9,402 nucleotides of DNA. Origin: DTKY01 sp037440765 (GTDB taxonomy: Bacteria > Acidobacteriota > Terriglobia > Bryobacterales > Bryobacteraceae). The notes below the pieces were generated by a model. It was not told the DNA's origin. It worked only from the letters and a program-made list of their open reading frames with translations, and did not search any database. A program made the translations under genes and the position numbers. Positions 6,475-9,402 of the stretch are shown here, piece by piece. Position 1 is the stretch's first letter; every line of letters starts with the position of its first letter. Location of the stretch: positions 1 to 9,402 of the forward strand of contig JBBITL010000125.1 of assembly GCA_037440765.1 (NCBI GenBank), read 5' to 3'.

Positions 6475-9129
6475 TCAGGCCCGGGCGGGGTCCGGAGCGT
6501 CGGCGTCGACTCCCAGCTGTTCAATCGCGCGCCGCGCCGCGGCAGCGTCCAGGCGCGCCAGCGCCGCCACCGCGATCGACTCGGCGTTGACCTCGAAGTG
6601 CCGCCGCAACCGCTGGCGGTTGTCGCTGCGCCCGAAGCCGTCCGTCCCCAGGGAGGTCATGCGGCCGGCAAGCCACGGGGCCACCTGGTCGGCCACGATC
6701 TTCATGTAATCGGTGGCGGCGACGATGGGGCCCCCGGCGCCTTCGAGTGCGCGCAGCAGGTACGGCACGCGCGCGGGCGACTCCGGGTGCAGCCGGTTCC
6801 AGCGGTCCGCGGCCAGCGCCTCCCGGCGCAGTTCGTTGTAGCTGGTGACGCTCCACACGTCGGCCTGCACCTGGTAGCGTTCCGCAAGGATGCTCTGGGC
6901 GCGCATGGCCTCGTTCAGAATCGAGCCGCTGCCGAACAGATGCACCACGGCCTTGCCCGCCGGCGCGGCCTTGAACCGGTAGATCCCCTTCAGGATGCCC
7001 TCCTCGGCGCCTTCGGGCATGGGCGGTTGCGCGTAATTCTCGTTACCCACCGTCAGGTAGTAGAACAGGTCCTCCTGCTCCCGGTACATGCGCCGGAGCC
7101 CGTCCTGGACGATGACGGCGATCTCATAGGCGAAGGCCGGATCGTAGCTGGCGCAGGCGGGCACGGTGCTGGCCAGCACGTGACTGTGCCCGTCCTGGTG
7201 TTGCAGTCCCTCTCCGGCCAGAGTGGTGCGCCCGGCGGTGGCGCCCACCATGAAGCCCTTGCCCCGCGAGTCGCTGAAAGCCCAGATCAGGTCACCCACC
7301 CGCTGGAAGCCGAACATGGAGTAATAGATGAAGAAGGGGATCATGGGCACGCCGTGGTTGGCGTAGGAAGTGCCGGCGGCGGTGAAGGAGGCCATCGAGC
7401 CGGCCTCGGTGATGCCTTCCTCCAGGATCTGGCCGTCTTTGGCTTCTCTGTAATACAGGAACATCTCCTTGTCCACCGGGTCGTAGAGCTGCCCCTGGCT
7501 GGCGTAGATGCCGAACTGGCGGAACAGCGGCTCCATGCCGAACGTGCGCGCCTCATCCGGGATGATGGGCACGACGTAGCGGCCCAGTCCCGGGTCCTTC
7601 AGCAGCAGCGTCAGGATACGGACGAACGCCATGGTGGTGGAGACTTCCCTGCCCTCGCTGCCGGCCAGCGCTTCGGCCAGGACGTCCGGCGGGAGCGCCG
7701 CCAGCCTGGCGGCCTCCGGCTTGCGCGCCGGCAGGTATCCGCCCAGTTGCTCGCGTCTGCGCTTCAGGGAGACCGTCTCCGGGCTCTGTTCGGGGGGCCG
7801 GTAGAAGGAGACCGCATTCACGGCCTCGTCGGGGATCGGGATCGAGAACCGGCGCCGGAAGAAGTCCAGTTCCTGCTCGTTGAGTTTCTTCTGCTGGTGG
7901 GTGATGTTGCGGCCCTCGCCGGCCTCGCCCATGCCGTAACCCTTGATGGTCTTGGCCAGGATGACGGTCGGCGCACCCTTGTGCTCGACGGCGCGTTTGT
8001 AGGCGTTGTAGACCTTCACCGGGTCGTGGCCGCCGCGCGGAAGGCCGGCCAGTTCGTCGTCGGTGAGGTCCTCAACCATCGCCGCCAGCGCGGGGCATTT
8101 CCCGAAGAAGACCTTGCGCACGTATGCGCCCCCCCGCACGGCGAAGTTCTGGTAGTCGCCGTCCACGCATTCGCCCATGCGCTTGACCAGCAGGCCATCG
8201 GTGTCCCTCGCAAGCAGCCGGTCCCACAATCCGCCCCATATGACCTTTATGACGTTCCAGCCCGCGCCGCGGAAGGCCGACTCCAGTTCCTGTATGATCT
8301 TCCCGTTGCCGCGCACCGGTCCGTCCAGCCGTTGCAGATTGCAGTTGACGACGAAGATCAGGTTGTCGAGCTTCTCTCTGGGGGCCAACGTGAGCGCCCC
8401 GAGCGACTCGGGCTCGTCCGTCTCTCCGTCACCCAGAAACGCCCATACTTTGCGGGGCGTGCTCGGGAGTATTCCCCGATTCTCAAGGTAGCGCATGAAC
8501 CGCGCCTGGTAGATGGCGTTGATCGGGCCGAGGCCCATGGAGACGGTCGGGAACTGCCAGAAGTCCGGCATCAGCCATGGATGCGGGTAAGATGAGAGGC
8601 CGGGGTGATCGCGCAGTTCATGGCGGAAGTTCTCCAAGTGTCTTTCGGTCAGGCGGCCTTCGAGAAAGGCTCGGGCGTAGATGCCCGGCGAAGCGTGACC
8701 CTGGAAATAGACCAGGTCGCCCGGCTGATCGCCGTAGGACGCGCGGAAGAAGTGGTTGAAACCTACTTCGACCAGCGTGGCCAGCGACGCATAAGTCGAG
8801 ATGTGTCCCCCGATGCCGGGATCGTACTTATTGGCGCGCACCACCATGGCCATGGCGTTCCAGCGGATGAAGCTCTTGATCCGGCGCTCCAGCGCGCGGT
8901 CGCCCGGGTAGGGGACTTCTTCCCCGGCTGGGATGGTGTTTACGTAAGGAGTGTTGAGGCTGTGAGGGAAGACCACACCCGAGCGCCGCGCGCGCTCCAG
9001 CAGGCGGTCCAGCAGGTAATTGGCGCGCTCGGGACCGGACTGGTCCACTACCTGTTCAAGCGCCTCCACCCACTCCGCGGTTTCCCGCGGGTTCAGATCC
9101 TCGCCGGTTGGCGCCTTGGCTTTGAGCAT
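6475..9129 (-). CDS. aceE: Pyruvate dehydrogenase E1 component, homodimeric type
   Basis: An 884-residue thiamine diphosphate enzyme that decarboxylates pyruvate and reductively acetylates the lipoyl domain of E2 in the pyruvate dehydrogenase complex. It is close in length and sequence to E. coli AceE (887). The N-terminal E2-binding region (LNPRETAEWVEALEQVV) is followed by H109 (GGHIS) and H145 (FQGHASPG). The ThDP motif runs from GDGETDEPES (233-242) to NCN (262-264). Later come KGYGM, H411, the catalytic Glu E526 in PIIPDEARTFGME, and GLQHQDGHSH with H644. The C-terminus keeps DYMK, GTDGFGRSD and LRRHFEV. I chose ATG 9129 because homologues begin near ETxEWxEAL and AGGA lies four bases upstream. 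ATG 9162 (GGA seven bases upstream) would add MLFWRKTAQEP and is the alternative. No aceF or lpd is adjacent. Confidence 0.96.
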   Translation of the reverse strand: MLKAKAPTGEDLNPRETAEWVEALEQVVDQSGPERANYLLDRLLERARRSGVVFPHSLNTPYVNTIPAGEEVPYPGDRALERRIKSFIRWNAMAMVVRANKYDPGIGGHISTYASLATLVEVGFNHFFRASYGDQPGDLVYFQGHASPGIYARAFLEGRLTERHLENFRHELRDHPGLSSYPHPWLMPDFWQFPTVSMGLGPINAIYQARFMRYLENRGILPSTPRKVWAFLGDGETDEPESLGALTLAPREKLDNLIFVVNCNLQRLDGPVRGNGKIIQELESAFRGAGWNVIKVIWGGLWDRLLARDTDGLLVKRMGECVDGDYQNFAVRGGAYVRKVFFGKCPALAAMVEDLTDDELAGLPRGGHDPVKVYNAYKRAVEHKGAPTVILAKTIKGYGMGEAGEGRNITHQQKKLNEQELDFFRRRFSIPIPDEAVNAVSFYRPPEQSPETVSLKRRREQLGGYLPARKPEAARLAALPPDVLAEALAGSEGREVSTTMAFVRILTLLLKDPGLGRYVVPIIPDEARTFGMEPLFRQFGIYASQGQLYDPVDKEMFLYYREAKDGQILEEGITEAGSMASFTAAGTSYANHGVPMIPFFIYYSMFGFQRVGDLIWAFSDSRGKGFMVGATAGRTTLAGEGLQHQDGHSHVLASTVPACASYDPAFAYEIAVIVQDGLRRMYREQEDLFYYLTVGNENYAQPPMPEGAEEGILKGIYRFKAAPAGKAVVHLFGSGSILNEAMRAQSILAERYQVQADVWSVTSYNELRREALAADRWNRLHPESPARVPYLLRALEGAGGPIVAATDYMKIVADQVAPWLAGRMTSLGTDGFGRSDNRQRLRRHFEVNAESIAVAALARLDAAAARRAIEQLGVDADAPDPARA

Positions 9130-9181
9130 CGGTTCCTGGGCCGTCTTCCTCCAAAATAGCATTGAAGTTTCCGGAGTCTGG

Positions 9182-9402
9182 GTGCCGCACGATGTGCGGG
9201 ACCAGATCGTGGACTTCGTCCGGCGCTGGCCGGAGGCCGGCGAGACCGGCGCCGGGCGGTTCATCCGTCGGCTGGGGGTGGCGGCCAGCAAGTTCTACTT
9301 CTGGCGGGAGCGCTACGGCCGGGTCAACAAGCACAACGGTTGGGTTCCCCGGGACTTCAAAGAGTTCATCCGCATCGCCGGCATGACGCACGTGCGCACG
9401 GC
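9182..9402 (+). pseudogene. IS3-like transposase, internally deleted, cut by window end
   Basis: One open frame runs to the right edge. It has two parts. Residues 1-59 (counted from GTG 9182) read VPHDVRDQIVDFVRRW, then GAGRFIRRLGVAASKFYFWRE, then NKHNGWVPRDF. This is the N-terminal helix-turn-helix region of an IS3-family-like transposase. From about base 9356 the text becomes KEFIRIAGMTHVRT, which in this family belongs to the late integrase core, just after the SDNGPQF motif and before PQSNGKIERWH. Roughly the middle of the protein, including the first two Asp of the DDE triad, is therefore absent. The join lies at RDF (9350-9358), a tripeptide both parts could share. The start is uncertain: GTG 9182 is a guess, the frame is open further upstream (ATT 9161 in IEVSGVWVP), and no ribosome site is seen. 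It is divergent from aceE. The terminal inverted repeat could not be located. Confidence 0.7.

Noticed and set aside
6162..6524. A 120-codon minus-strand frame opposite the small Cys-rich gene
   Set aside because: The plus-strand product has ordered CxxC pairs and a promoter-like upstream region. The minus-strand translation has no pattern and overlaps the aceE 3' end.
6598..8595. A 665-codon open frame on the plus strand, opposite aceE
   Set aside because: It is wholly antisense to a clearly conserved AceE. Long antisense frames arise from the strong GC bias at third positions, and the translation shows no family motif.
9163..9291. Longer aceE start at 9291
   Set aside because: It would add 54 residues of basic low-complexity sequence absent from AceE proteins, and it overlaps the divergent transposase frame.

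Overview
This is a GC-rich bacterial chromosome segment, dominated by ordinary housekeeping genes. Gene content and protein style point to an Acidobacteriota-like organism, perhaps near Solibacter/Bryobacter. The hints are yebC directly followed by ruvC, a secreted conserved-looking protein beside ruvC, a Tat-type exported sugar isomerase-like protein, and a homodimeric-type AceE. That placement is inference from recognition, not from a search. A run of 10 N at 6077-6086 shows that the sequence is a draft scaffold.

Layout. Positions 1-99 hold only an ambiguous gene edge. Two genes run leftward: an exported TIM-barrel sugar-phosphate isomerase/epimerase-like protein (920-2002) and a class I SAM-dependent methyltransferase (100-879), 40 bp apart. 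From a short divergent intergenic region (2003-2114) a rightward block starts: yebC (2115-2864), ruvC (2883-3380), a secreted protein of unknown function (3377-4006), deoB (4006-5175) and tpiA (5172-5924). Intervals are 18 bp, then overlaps of 4, 1 and 4 bp, so this is almost certainly one translationally coupled operon. It joins translation/regulation (YebC), Holliday-junction resolution (RuvC), an unknown envelope protein, pentose phosphate salvage (DeoB) and central glycolysis (TpiA).

After tpiA comes about 310 bp with no assignable gene, containing the assembly gap. A small cysteine-rich, probably zinc-binding protein follows (6237-6461). Convergent with it is aceE (6475-9129, leftward), the pyruvate dehydrogenase E1 component, with all its ThDP and catalytic motifs intact. 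No aceF or lpd is present in the window.

At the right edge, 50-odd bases upstream of aceE and divergent from it, is the start of an IS3-like transposase. Its N-terminal helix-turn-helix region runs, in one open frame, straight into what looks like the late part of the DDE integrase core. The first two catalytic aspartates have no room between the two parts. It is therefore an internally deleted transposase or an assembly collapse at a short repeat. I see no CRISPR array, tRNA, rRNA, defence system or convincing new multi-gene system. The items most worth a second look are the secreted unknown protein inside the operon, the small Cys-rich protein with a near-leaderless promoter, the broken transposase abutting aceE, and the gap region with a CxxC-coding frame.
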